Assembly (NCBI GenBank): GCA_033032175.1
Contig: CM065318.1
Span: forward strand, 11,656,001 to 11,720,000
From: Saturnia japonica
Taxonomy: Eukaryota > Arthropoda > Insecta > Lepidoptera > Saturniidae
Direction: 5' to 3'
DNA length: 64,000 bases
The notes under the pieces were generated by a model. The model saw only the letters and a list, made by a program, of their open reading frames with translations. It was not told the DNA's origin and made no database searches. The position numbers and the translations under genes were made by a program. Below, in pieces: positions 14,701 through 29,700 of the stretch; the stretch's first letter is position 1, and every line of letters begins with the position of its first letter.

Positions 14701-17700
14701 GAATTAGCAGCAGCTTTCGACGTTAACGTCAAAATAATATTGGTCCATTTGCGTCAAATTGGCAAGGTAAAAAAGCTTGACAAATGGGTACCCCACGAAC
14801 TCAATGATCGCCAGCGCGAAGTACGCGTCGAGACGTGCCTTGCACTTCTCAACAGACACACAAATGAAGGAATTTTGAACCACATTATTACCTGCGATGA
14901 AAAATGGATTCTGTTTGATAACCGCAAGCGCTCAGCAAGTTGGTTGGATCCTGGTTCAGCACCTAAACAATGCTCTAAACGAAAACTTACCCCTAGAAAA
15001 GTGATGGTCACTGTTTGGTGGTCTAGCACCGGTGTGATTCCTCACAGCTTCTTACCAAACGGGGTGAGCATTACTGCAGATGTGTACTGTGAAGAACTGA
15101 ACACAATGATGGAGAAGCTGGCACATCTCCAACCAGCATTGGTCAATCGCTCGTCTCCGCTGCTCCTGCACGACAACGCACGACCTCATACTGCACAGCA
15201 GACGGTCTCCCAAGTTGCAAGAACTGGGGTTGGTAGTTCTCCGTCATCCGCCCTACTCACCAGACCTTGCGCCTACAGACTACTATTTCTAGAATTTGGA
15301 TAACTCCTTGGCGGGAAAAAAATTCAATACCCGAGAGGCAGTACAAAATGCCTTTGAAGAATTTGTTGCCTCCCGTCCAGCTGATTTCTTTAAGAAGGGC
15401 ATCAATAAACTGCCACTGCGCTGGCAAAGATGCATTGATTGCATGGGTGATTACTTTGATTAATACAAATAAAAAATACACGAAAAAAATTCCTTTAAAT
15501 TTTTTCATACAAAACGGCAATTTCATAGGTAAAGACCTAATATCATAATAAAATATCTTTGTCGCGATTATTGATTAAAATATTGTCACTAGCATGGTTG
15601 TATTTATAGTTAGTGTAAATAATACCTTCTTTTTAGTTTTTTGGGAATAAGTAGTTGTATGAATAATCGCTTGGTGAATTTTTTTTCCTAGATGTAACTG
15701 GAAGTAAAATAGACTTTTATCATTCTCCATGGGTTTCTGAAACACGGCAGTGTGTCTCACTTTTACATCGTGTACGCGAAAGTACAAACAATTTGTTAGA
15801 TCAATGGCCCGACTTCCCCACATTGAAAGAAGTAAGTTGACATATCAGAATAAAATTTTCGTGGTTTGTGTTTTTGCAGTATGTCTTGTTCGTAAAATAT
15901 TATTAACATTTATATTATCTTATATAATTTTTTATTTTACGTATATTTAAAACTAACATTTTTTTAAATTGTGGATTTGTTAATTAAATAAGATGTCCAA
16001 TGAATAGAGCTCACAAAGAGACTAGTTCATGTCAAAAAAGCGAAGGATATAGGGGAGTGGAGAGTTAACTTTTTTTATATATCTCTTTAGGAATATGCTG
16101 TCAATTGATTAACAGTTGTATTGGATATCATTGAAAGTGTAGGTAGTCACTTAAAGTACTTAAAATAATGTATCATTTTGCTAAATATGCAATTGGATCA
16201 TTTCGCTAAAGACGTAAATGGACCATTTCGCTAAAGACACAAATGGATCATTACCATTGTTTTGTATATAGATTTATGTTTTATATGGTTTTGTATTTTT
16301 TTTTTAGATAATCGTTATAACAAATAGAATTCTAAGCTTCCCTGTCACGAGCCCTATCTCTCGCTTCCTCACTGGTCTAGAATTGCTTCGGGATAAGATC
16401 GAAGAGTGGAACAAAAATGCACACAAAGGGAATAATTTAATAGAAATGTCTTTAGAAGTCGGCCAACAAATCATCAATTGGAGGAAACTAGAAATGAGTC
16501 ATTGGAAAGAGTGTCTCAACAATTTATACAATAAGTAATTTTTTTTGTTGTTAAAAGAATTTGTAGGGTCTTTATGTAAATAACATATTTCTTATCTTAA
16601 ATGTTGGAACTTGGGGATTTGTTGAGGGTGTAAGGAATACCGAATGACATCTTGAGAACTGAAACACCCAAGCCAACCTCAGCTACAAATGGTGCACTCT
16701 GCTAATTAACGGATGTACAGTCCGACTGGCTCGCGACTACCGTGCATATAGCAAAAAGCCCATCATAGTGATTGGCTTTTGCGTGTTGCTTTTTTGCATC
16801 TGCTGATGGAAATCTATTTTTTGATTACGCAACATAGCAGCGGTGACTGGCGATGGATTGCTGATTTTTCGGTGGTCGCCACCGTTTTTGTATTGTATTG
16901 AACTTACTATCAAGGCCGGTTCCGTCACTTTACCTTGTTACTAAAAACTATTAAATAGATTCCATAAAAAGCAAAGGGCTGTAATAGAAATTGTTCTTCA
17001 TTTTATAATGGTTTTTTTTTTTTCAGAAAACAATCCGAAGCTCACAAGTACTGGTTCTACTTATACTCAGTTATCAATACGTATTTAGACACGGCGTCAG
17101 GTGATCCGGTGCCCGCTAACCGAGTTATATCTGTGCTCAAGGACTTCATGGAGAAGTCTAATTTAGCCGAGTATGAAGTCAGGCTCGATATTCTTTTTGT
17201 GTATCATTGTCATTTGGTGCATATGGAGCCTAGCGTTAGGCGAGGTGAGATATGTTACTAAAATTCTATTAATAAAAAATATCTGTATTTTATTTTATAG
17301 AGAGTTTGGTCACAAGCACTTCTATAGAGATTTCTCTTTACTTGGGGTAATACGACTAGTCGAATACCTCCACCCTACAGAAGGTAGGGTTTCCAGAGCT
17401 CATTGGGATTGAAGGGTTCAACATTTACTAGGCGAGCTGTATGCTTGTTACCCATTGACGTAGCCAGCGAATTTTGCTGCAGCCAGCTAGTATAAGCCAT
17501 TTTTTTTCTCAAGATAAAATAATTGAAACTGTATATTCCTTCAAATAATTATCAACTATTTTAGTGTATAGTTAAAAGAATCGAGTTCTATTTTCGCAAT
17601 TAAGTTTTTTTGGTATGTGACTATGATTAAATTTTCTTTCGATATATACTAATTAAATATTGTTTCGCATGTTGGTATTACGATATTTTTGCCAGTGTTT

Positions 17701-20700
17701 TAATTACTTTCTTAAGTTTTTGCTAGCAAAATTAATAAATACAATTACCTACCTGGTCTTTACTTTTATTGCAGTTATGAGAAGAGCAAAGAATCTTTTA
17801 AAGACCATGTAGGTAATAATTAGACTAGTAACATTAAAATTAAATATTTAGTCATGATGTATTTTGAAACTATTAAAAATAATTTCTAAAGATACATATT
17901 TCGTTTACAGATGAACTTCTTTCTATACTTTGGAACGTGTTTAACTATTACTCACAGTTCAGAGCACAAGTTGCTACTCAGATAAAAGAGAGGCGCGTAC
18001 CTATTGAAAAGAAGTTACGTGATTTCGTCAAGATCTGTACGTGGGATAGGGATCTTAGTTACTGGAGTGTGAAAGATACTGTTGAGAAAGCGCATAAGGC
18101 TTTGTATAAGCACACAAAAGAATTTGAGGTGAGCTAATAAAAGACAAAAAACAAATATATTTTTTAAATGTAAGATAATAAAATATTTGACTTAGGAGCA
18201 CAGATTATATTAAATAAATAAATTAATATGGAGACAAATACACACGCAGCCATTTAATTCCAAACTAAGTTAAACTTGTATTATGGTAACTAAACTGCTG
18301 ATATACATATAGATATTTAACACCCAGATACACATCTAATAATTATGCTCACCACAGAAAAATCAGTCGTGTGCGAGTAGCGAACCCGCTAACTCTTGGC
18401 TAGTTACTTGCCTATAGCTTGCCATATTGTATGTCGTTCATGTTTAGAGCTCTGCAACTTAGCTCCTTTTTGAAAAGTCATAATTATTTAACCTTCTTCA
18501 ATAAATATGTTATAAAATGCAAAAATATTTTTCAAATGTTACTGGTTAGTTCCAGAGATTAGTGCGGTCAAACAAACAAAGAAAAACAATCTCTTGAGTT
18601 TTATAATATCAATAGTATAGATAGCACATCTTACGATTTTGCTCTCAATAAATATCATTAACGTTTCACAAAATACATGTATAAGGGCTTCGTTAATTAT
18701 ATCTATTTTTTATGAATAAAAACACGAATAAATTATCATTTACTACACTACAAAGGCAAGAACAACACTACAGAAATGACGAAAGAGCGTGTCATGACAC
18801 AATATTGTTGTAGGTTTTACCTATACTTATTTTCTCTTTCTACCAATTTTTCAACATTACATAGACGAAGAAATTATCAGTGTATAAGAGTAGTTTTAAT
18901 TATTATAAAGAATATTTATCGGTTTTTTTACGTCAACAGAACGTATTGAAAGAAAGTGTACTGAGCTGTTTAGTGGACAGCACTACGGACGTGACTACAG
19001 ACCACGTCGGCATATGGGATCGGCCTAAACGTGCGACAACTACCGTGACCACTGGAGGTGCCTATATGATCGATCCACAAAATCACATTGTTCTGCCGAG
19101 AAACGTTAAGGTACCTACTTAATATACTACCTATTTACACTAAATGCCCCCGTCAGAAGTTTCTAATATTAACAACAACTTATACAAAGAAATTAAACAC
19201 AAATAACAAAATAAAACAAATTCCGCTTCGTTAATGCTTCTTCTTCTTGTTTTTTATTTTAACTTTTTTTTTGTGTAATAAATACTAATTGCTTTTTTAT
19301 TTCTTAATTCGCAGCACATTCAGGTAGTATGGATATTTATTATTGAATTATTTAAATAAGAATTTAAATAACAATGAAATTTGGAAATTAATGGCTTATA
19401 TAAATATATAATTAAAGAGAAAGTAACTTTAAACTTAAACTATTTAAATATTATTATTGAATATCTGACAAATGAATAATTTTCTGTTTAGATTTTTTTT
19501 TTTTTTGTTTATATTGTAGCAGGATGATAATTTTAATATCAGGGTTGCCACTAATAGCTAACTTATTTTATATCGTTGGGTTGAGAAATGATTCAAAATA
19601 AAATAAAATGGAAGCTTGTCATCAACTGTTAAGAAATGTATGATCACACTATTTTAAAACATTAGCGATCATACAGGTTGAATGTAATGTAAAAACGATA
19701 TTTTTAATTCTCTCTATGTTTATATTGTAGTACATTTTTTTCTCGAATTGTACAAGGCAATATTAGATACCTGAGATAAAAAAGATATACAAATATTGTA
19801 TCCAATTATACGATCTGACAGCTCTTGCTTATATGTTTCCACTATCTTTACATGTTTTTTGATAATATCTATTTTCATGAAACATAGATTTCTTTTCACA
19901 AAATTTTTATAGACAATGTCGCTGGTAGTTTATAAAAATTTGTTAGTATTATATTAATAATTTGAAGTTAGAAACTACTATTGTCAAAATATTACTAACC
20001 GCTGTTGCTAGGCGCTTACTTACTAGTTATTTTATACACTTACATAGTAAATAATATTAATCAAATGTTGTTTTTTATTTTACTTAAAGAAATATATAGA
20101 TCAGGCCGAACAAGCTTGCGCTGTTATTACGGATGGCAGTTTGCTCTCAAAAGTACCAAGTTTACTGAACAAGGCTAAGTCACTGTGCAAGGACACGATG
20201 ACCAATGCTGGGTATCCTTCCCTCGTGCAAGCTTTAGACGACTTTATTACTATGGTCATTGAGACTAGCACTCATCTTAGCTCTTTAGAGGTATGTTTTT
20301 CTCTATGTTCAGTCCTTTTTCTGTCCTTTTTTTACACAATTTCACACACGGCCACTTAATTCTAAACTAAACATAGCTTATCTTATGGTAACTAAACATC
20401 TGACATAGGTAAAGGTCAAATGTTCTCAAATGTCTCTGCTCACTAGTAAGACTTAGTAGCACTACGCCACGAGAACGGTTAGTGGGTCCGGCTCGAATAG
20501 ACCATAAAAAATGGCGATACAGTGAAGAGACCTATGAATTGGTGTGACTGGACAACAAGGGGTACGGGATGCGGGAAAAATAAGGAAATGCGGACTCTGT
20601 TTTAACTGTGACTCGTGGCGTAAAGATTTATTTATGACTGTTTCTCGTACATAATCACTCGCATCGAAGGCTTTTCGTGCTAGATTCACTGCTGTTTTGT

Positions 20701-23700
20701 ATATTCGGTGGCTGTTTTGCCAAATTTCAGCAGTTATATCACAAGGGCCTGCGCGTGACGATGCATCAACGTTGAGAAATGGTGGATTAAACAAATAAGC
20801 ACCGATACGACAAATTGTCTGACATAAATGTAATACTTTTAAAAATGTGAATTCTATTTTAGGTTGATTCGTCACTGCCAAAAGGCAAACAAAAATCACA
20901 AGGAAAGAATATTGTTCAACAAAAACGAAAAGCACTTGCTGATCTATTTAAATACTTAACGAAATTAGGACTAAACTATTGCACCGGACTTGTCATATTA
21001 TCGGCTTCAGATCAAGATTTATATGATTTTACCATACCACCTGTAGATTTGGAGGCTGCTATAGGTTATCTGAAGACAAGGTAATTTTGAATATATAGAT
21101 TATTACAATCCGGGAGTAAACAACTTTTGAAAAATAGTGTTAAGCCCTTTATAAGTTGAAAATAATAACTATGAACAAAAAAAAAATCTCTATTGCAGTC
21201 TAAAAATTAATTTAAAAATATTTTTTATTTAGTAAAAAAATACGCCACATAAACGTGGCTTTATGGTCCCGTGCCGTCATCTTCCATTTTATATGTCAAA
21301 GCCCTCAAAGGTAATAAGTGAACTGACAAAATATGTGACAACTCACCGAACTCACGCAAAAGTCTAAATGTTCCTATTTCCTGAATGGTGACGTCACGTT
21401 GTCTAATTGGCGTTTCAAATCACGTGACTTACAGATAAAAGAAATATTTCCAAATGAAAATTTAAATAAATAAACAATTACGTTGTCCACATTTGTATTG
21501 TTTTAGGCTTTATGTTGTCCTTAATATTATAAAGCACAACAGTGTGTTTATTTGAACGAGTTGATCTCTTCTTCGTCTTTCGTGTTGTTGTTAAACTTCT
21601 GATTTAAAGCCAGTCTGACCAACTTCTACGTGGCTACTTCCACGGCGTTTTGCGAGCTGGTCACCAGAGCACTCATTGTGTATGTGGCGGACGTGTGAGC
21701 AAGTGTGCCATGGACTACTCTTGGGCACCACACTTTTTTTTTACACCAAATTTAACACTGGTTAAACCGTGGAGCATAGCTAGTTATGATATAAGTGTGC
21801 TTAACGTTTCTCATCCAGAGGGGATAAAGAAGTATATTTATGTATGACCATAATTTAAAGTTCTTGTCACAACTTATTTCGAATAAAATTAATTTATGTT
21901 AGCATTTTAATATTATATTTTTCAATTGTAATAAAAATTGTTAAATCTTAAGGACATCCTAAAAACATTATTTGACATACGTATGTATTTCTAAGAATTT
22001 ACTTGAGATTAGTACTTAAAAATCGTAATATAGACACAGATGATATGCAAATTTAAAATTTCAGACGATGTGACGCTTCATTAGGACTTCTTTGGTCAGG
22101 TTGTGAAAAGTATTTCCAAAAGAATATTGCAAGACATAGAACACTCTCTGCTGCGCTACAGTCGCCCCATCAAGATTTGGGTATGCAAAATATTGAAAGA
22201 TGCAAAGGATTTTCGGCTCAATTATTGGTAAGACTTATTTTTTTACTTTAAAATAAATAAAGTTTATAAGAAATGCAATTTATTTATAGGTACCGACTGA
22301 AGTTAATAGTTAGTTTTTGAAATATAAATTTGACTTAAAGGTCAATTAAACGGGTTGACGTAAGATCGCAAACTGAAGCGATCACAATATACTTAATTGG
22401 CAGTATTGACACATGACAAAGTAAACATGTGGTACTGAACAGATTCATGTATCTATTATTGATAAAAATTATTTAACTATAATCATTTTTATTACAGAAA
22501 TTAACAAATATACAAAAGAAATCAATATCTAAATATTCTCGACTACTTTGCGATTTGCGAACAATAGCTACAAACATTACCAACGCATTAGATATTGATT
22601 CTATTAATACGAACCTATCCACATTAAAAAATAAAATCGATATTCTTGTCGACTCTTACTCACACTCCAGTATCATACTAGAACAGTTCAGTTTGGTACT
22701 TAAATCATGTCCCGAAAAAGGAGTGAACGCTGAATCGGAACCCAATTTTGATACCGTATTGTCCGATTCAAAAATTGCACGATGTTATAAAAACAGCGAC
22801 GAGTGGTGTGAGTTGTATAAAAAGATTAAATCTCTTATATCATCTGTTAATAAGCAAAAAGACGCTCTCCATAAAGTATTAGGTACGATACCAAAACAAA
22901 TTGGACAAGACTTAGTTGAAATACCAGTTGTATCACAAAATCATATCGACGTCGTGAATGACTGTACAGAGAATTTGGAAAATATGATAAAGGAAATTGA
23001 AAATATACTGGAAGATTATCAGTTTATGTTAAAAATTTCAATTGATGACGTTACACCACAGCACCCCATTTTACGAAGCATTGTCGACTTGTGTAAATAT
23101 TTGAAAGAAATGTTCAATCGACTTTTTAAATTAGATACAACTTTTGAAATTCCAATGGAAGATACGACAACCGCTGCTGAAATTGTAATTCTAGCAGAAG
23201 ATCTAATAGCTTCAATGTTACTAATTATACAGTCTATATATAAAAAACATTTACCACATGATTCCAATGAAAATAGCGAAGTTATTAATGCAATAAATGA
23301 AATAATTCTTACTGATAAAGAACGAGAGGAACCAAAAGATATACTAGAGGATAAACATCTGAAAGAACTTTTGCAAGATAAATTATCACATGACTCCAAA
23401 ATGTTACAATTAGATAATTTGATATGCAAAACACACTTGGTGCTCGATAAATACACGCAGTACCTAGCTATGGAGGGTAAAGATACAGAGGATGTGAAAA
23501 ATGTTATGATGAGACTGGTCCCGATATTGGAGCAAACGGCATTGTTTGTCCAATATTTCATAACGCAAAAAGTAGCCGTACATAGGGTATCTTGTAAGAT
23601 GTTGTCTGTGCTGTTGAAAATATTCTCCGATTTAGCATCGAAAGGGTAAGATTAATTATTTTAACGTGGTATTTTACATATACAAAAGTAAATAAATAAG

Positions 23701-26700
23701 GTAAATAAAAGTACAGATTTAATTTGATATAACTTAATAAGAAAATAGGACAAACGCGTAGCGTAGCATGCTTTAAGTTTTAAATTAATGCATTCAAGAT
23801 TTTCATTTGTGTAATCAACAACCCCTTAGTACGTTGTTTTAATGTTTTAAGTTGACAAAACATATATAATTTTCATGTCATTAATATGATTTAAAAAAGA
23901 AATCACGACACATTTACACTTTTTTTTACATTCTGCGCTGCAACTGTTTAATAATAATAAACGGTTATTATTGTAGATTTTGCAAACCATCTGACCTGGA
24001 CATGGAAGATGGTGAAGGTGAAGGTGGACCTGGAAAACTCTCAGGTGGAACGGGTTTAGGGGAAGGAGAAGGAAAGAAAGATGTTTCCGAAAGAATTGAA
24101 AATCAGGTAATACCTTTTGTTAAATAAATAAAACCACATTGTTTTTGGATATTCATCCTAGAGTTTTAGGTTATTTCATAATTATTACCCCGTTAATTAT
24201 GGTTGTTTCACAGGATCAACTTGATGATGCTCATCGTCCTGGCGAGGAGAAGAAAGAAGAAGAAAGAAATTGCAAAGAAGAAGAGAAAGGCATCAACATG
24301 TCAGAAGACTTTGATTCACATTTGCAAGATGTTGAAAAGAAAGGTGATCTAAAACTTGTAATATGTACATTTTAGTATATTTATTAGAAAACTGAAAATA
24401 TTTCTTTCTTTGGAATAGTTATCCATCTGAATATAATTACTGAACAACTGTATACGAACTTAATGAATGTAATCATTAACGAAAACACACTCATGATATC
24501 GTACTACAATACTAAGGGGCCATCCATAAATTACGTCACACGAATTTCATGATTTTTTGACCCCTCCCCCGTCCTTGTCACAGCTGGTCACATTTGTGAG
24601 AACTTAGTGTGATGTCACATATTTTGCAATTTTATAATTAGAAATTTATGAAATTAAAACAGCAGTGTTCGGAAATTATTTTAATTTCCATTTAAATTAT
24701 TTTTCAATAAAATCGACATCAAATCAAACAAAGGTATAAAAATTAACATAACATAAAAAAAATATTTCTAAGAAACAATGGTGTACTTACATTGTCGATA
24801 ATATTCTTAAAGTCGGTAACTTATTTTTCTTCGAACTATAAAGGTAATAAGTTTTAAGTAATCGAGTTGTACAAGTTGTTAAATAAAACATTGCTATGTT
24901 CGAGATACAGAAGTCCAATTTCATTTTTTCTCTGATTATTTTGACTAGAGGGTTGAGATTTAGTGCAACGGAGGTTTTGGAGCTTGAATGGAAGGGAACA
25001 CATTCTTTCGAGTTTGGGAGGTTTTCGACTTAAAGAAGTTCTAATGTACTTAATATAAAATATTATATTTTGAAAAAATGTGATGTCACAAAATTATGGA
25101 TGTGACGTAATTTATGGATGTCCCCTAAGGTAACAAAGAAACGCTTTCAATCGTATGAAGTCACAAAATTTATCTATTTAATACACTTAAATACCGAACA
25201 AAAATGAGTTACCAGACTATCAACTTAATTAAAAGATTTTAGATATGGGTAGCTGATTAAACTCATCCAAATATATTAAAATATATAAAATACTTATTTT
25301 AGAAGGTGACGATGACAAACAAGAAGACAACGAGGATGATGTTGATAAACAAATGGGAGATATTGATAATGCTGCAGAAAAGTAAGTTTTAGTATTTGTA
25401 GTTAAATGTATAAAATTACATATAGCTAAACAAAAGAAAGACAGGTAAGAACTGCCAATGGTTTAACATGTTTAAAGTTTATTTTTAATGAATAGACTCT
25501 TAACATCCGGTATTATGAACCCGGTATTATGAACCCTTCAGTGTTATCTAAAGTGACAAACTAATATTGCAGTTACCTATAGGTGGTATTGACAACTTAT
25601 TTATATAAAATAAAACAGTCTTGTTCAGCCTCTGTGCAGTAAAAATATGTATATGTTTTATATCTGACGCCACTATCCATTTTTCTTAGCGTTTATGTAT
25701 ATTAACAACATACTTTTATTTTATCGCCTATTTAGGCTGGATCAACAAATATGGGGTTCAGAAGACGAGGAAGATTTAGACGAAGAACAGGAAGGAAAGA
25801 AAGACAAAGAAGAAAAAGGTACAGGCGAAAGTACAGGAGAAAAAGAGATGGGTGCTAAAGAAGAAGAGAAAGGAACTGATGACGGTAGTGAAGGTAAAGA
25901 TAGGAAGAAGAAAAAAGATATCAATGAAATTGAAGAGCCAGAAGTGGATGACGATCATGTAAGTTTTTTATTATTTCGCATTGTTTTTGTAATTGCATAT
26001 AATTTTGCAGTTCTATCTTAACTCCATGATATTTAATTCTAGTAGTGTGTGTTCATAACCTTTCAAACTGACAACAAACAAGATGTAACTTTTATTCTAA
26101 TTTAATTGTAGTAGTATAGCTGTTAAAAAACGAGTCTTATTTTCATAATAACAAAAATGATAGCAGAACGTTTTTATGAAATGAAAACCAAGGAAATAGA
26201 TACTTGAATAATCCTTTCACATGCATGAAAGTAATATAAATTAGCAAAAGGTACGTACATCAACGATTTACTTTATCTTATATAAATAAATAATAGAATT
26301 GAATTTGCAGCCATTGGATACATCGTTGTTAATTATTTACTGAATTGCAGATTGACCCATACCACGGAAACGAACAGATGCTTCCAGAACCAGAAGATTT
26401 TGATTTACCAGAAAACATGAATATGGATGGCGATGAACCGGCAGATGAAAATGTGAATAAATTTAAATGTTATATATAGTTAGGCCATTTTAAAATATGG
26501 TTGCATGTTGCAACATACTCCAAGAAAAGCAATACTACTATGTTATAATATGCATCTTAAGTATAAATATGTGTTTATTTTTTAGGAAGGAGAAACAGAA
26601 ACTGAAAATCCGTTCGAAATAGACGTTATGAAAGATAAAATACCTGATGAACCAGAAAATGAACAAGGTGAAAATAAGCAGGATAACAAGGATGGTATTG

Positions 26701-29700
26701 ATGTTTCAAGTGATGAAGAAAATGGGGATGGTGCTGATGAAAATGAGGCAAAAGAAACCGAGGTTCAGATGTCGTTTTTATTACATACAATATTGTAATA
26801 ATGTTACTTGTCATTATACAGTATTTATATTTTAATTTATAGGATACAAAGGATCGAGAATCATATGAAGAAGAAAAGGAAGATGAAAATGTACAAGAAG
26901 ATGACAAGGGTGATGTTACAAATGAAACTGATATACCACAAGAATCAGAACAACCTGAAGAAATTCCAGAACCAGAGCACGATCTTAAACAAAATCAAGA
27001 GAAAATAAATGAAGATGATGAGATGGAACAGAAGGGGCAGGATACAAATCCGCAGGCAAATCCATCAAGTAACGACCCATCAGCGGAGGACAAGGCGGAG
27101 AATGCAGAAATGGATAAAGGAGTAGATGATAATGTTGAGACTAATACTGAACAGCAAAAAGATGACGATGCTGCTCCTTTTGTAAGTATAAGAATTCAAT
27201 ATAAAAGAAGTGCCTTGACGATAGAAGGATTACGTTTTAGGCTGCATGTCCATTGAAGCGGAGCTGTGCAAATTTCGACTAATAGAATTGTATAAAAATC
27301 TAGAGATACACATTTAACCTTGAACTTCAATACACCAGAAAACTCCTCAAAATCATTGAAGTTGTTCATACCTACAGATTAAAAAAAAATTACAATACTT
27401 TGCCTTCTTTGAAGAGTATTTCTTTTGTAAAATATAATAAAGTGTAAAGTAATTTAAAAAAAAAATTATTATAATACCTACATATGATAATTTATAATAT
27501 CAGGAACAAGCACAAGAACAAGTTGGTGAAGATAAACAGTCAAAGGGTCGATCGGAACTGGATAAGAGCGACCGAGGTCATCGCGGTGAGAAACAGGTAG
27601 CCAATAGGTCTGAAAGCGAACAAGAGAAGCGGATGAAACATGAAAATAAACCGGGACAAACTGATCAAGAACGTACACTAGGTAAATACTGTAAAGTGGC
27701 TTCTCGTAAGTGTTCTTCTGATTTTGCACTTACGTAAGAAGGAAGTGTAGCAAAATAACATTAAAATCAATCGGTGACGTATTGTTTGTTATTGACAGTA
27801 GGAAAGTGCAAAAAATCAATGATTTTTTACCAAATTCTCACTTCCATGTAATTCAACTTACGGGTTCTTTATTTTTACTATAAACTGGCCTTAACCATTT
27901 ACTATGCATTAGCCCTGTTAGTCAAATTTTATAAAATAGAACAGGATAGGATTCTCCTTTTGTACTGCATTTATAAGGTTCTCCTGTAAAATCGAGATTT
28001 TATAAATAACCGTTTCTTTTTTGTGAACACAAATAACATAAATTCACAACTTTCATTTTTTTTTAATATGTTCAATATGATTCTATATCTTCGATCTACT
28101 CATAATAAAAAAAAGTCAATTAGCCAATACTTTGAATAAAAATTCGAGTTATGAGGTCCTCCTTATACTTATATTCGCAGATTTAAATAAAAAAAAAAAA
28201 CATTTCAGGTGATATAAATGAAAAGAAACGTAAACAAATGCAAACACTGAATGTTGAAAGAGAAGAAGACGATGGAGAAGGAGATGACCACGATGATAAC
28301 GCAGATAAAGAAGCAGACGCATATCAACATGTGAAACGAGCTAAGAAAGATGATTTACAAGTAAGTTATCTATAGAGTTGCCAATTCTTATTTGAACAAA
28401 TAAAGTATATTAGTTTTTAAAGTAAAAAGTACATTGTATCACAATATAGTATGTTGTAAGATATTATTGGATACAAATCAGATAGAGTAAGTAATTATGT
28501 CTTGTCATAAATTACGAACAACTTTTTTTCGTGCTTTTATTGTTGTTTGAAATAACGTACAATTCTTTATTTTTAAGTACGGATAACGTCACATTTTTTT
28601 ATTTCGTGTCATGACAAATGTATCATTTGACAGTAATACACAGCGGACTGCGACTTGTGAGAAGTCGTCTTATTAGGCCACGTAGGCTCTCTTGGGCACG
28701 CAGTTTTATGGGTCTCGTTTGAAATTTTAACCAAACTATAGTGAAAATAAGTTCTAGTGAAAGCAAGAGCGTAAAATATGTAGTTTTAATGACTACACGT
28801 CCTCATCTTTTGGAATAAAAAGTGACCAATATCATTATTATTTCAGGCAATAGATGCCGCAACTAAAGAACAAGCAGAACAACAACCGACACTGCAACAA
28901 GAAGAGGAAGAGGCAGAAAAATTAAAAGAAGATGAAGAAGTAGCTATGGATGTGGATAGTGAAGACATACAGGTAAAAATCATAATGTAGTAACCTATAC
29001 ACACAATGTCAATGTTTATTTGAAAATAATATTTTCTTGTAATTTACAGGTTGAAAAAGCTGAAGAATTAAAACCAGAAAAATTGAAAGAAGGTACTGAG
29101 AAGGAGAAATCGAAATCTGGTAATAAAAAAGACGGGGTTGAGGAACCTACCGGCGAGACTGGTATAGAAGTGGAAGGAGAAACTGTAGAGACGAGCCATG
29201 TGGCTCGTGGTGCAGACACCACTTATCATACACGGTAACTTTTGAAAAGCTTCTTATTTTATTCTAAAATTACCTTTAGGTGATTGAATCTAGCTTGTGT
29301 TCAAAGTTGTCAATACTTAGAAATAAATGTCGGAAATGTTAGGTACAACAACATAAAATTATTCGATCGGAAAATAGAAATGAAAACCTAAAAAATATTT
29401 CTTTATATTATTTTTCAAAGGTGTTTTTGTGGCAACATGGCTCTCTAAATCCTTCATAAAATATCATTAGGAATGCTATCGATACATGTCCGTCAACAAC
29501 TCATACGTAGGAGGCGCCATCTATTAAGTTTCACTAACATGATTGTTTACATTCATTAAGAGCAAAATATTTGCACAGGTCAGCTATTGAATTTATATAA
29601 AATAAAGCCAGAAAATGTGTATATTACATAGTTCTTTCTCAATTTAGAATCATTGTATTATCCTTAATATTTACTTTTAATGTATAGATTAGGGGATAAT

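Noticed and set aside
23019..23561. 180-codon - strand frame
   Set aside because: Antisense of midasin exon 20; Ser-rich composition is the complement of the real frame.
25742..25958. Ser/Pro/Phe-rich - strand frames
   Set aside because: Mirror images of the Glu/Lys-rich exon 24 of midasin.
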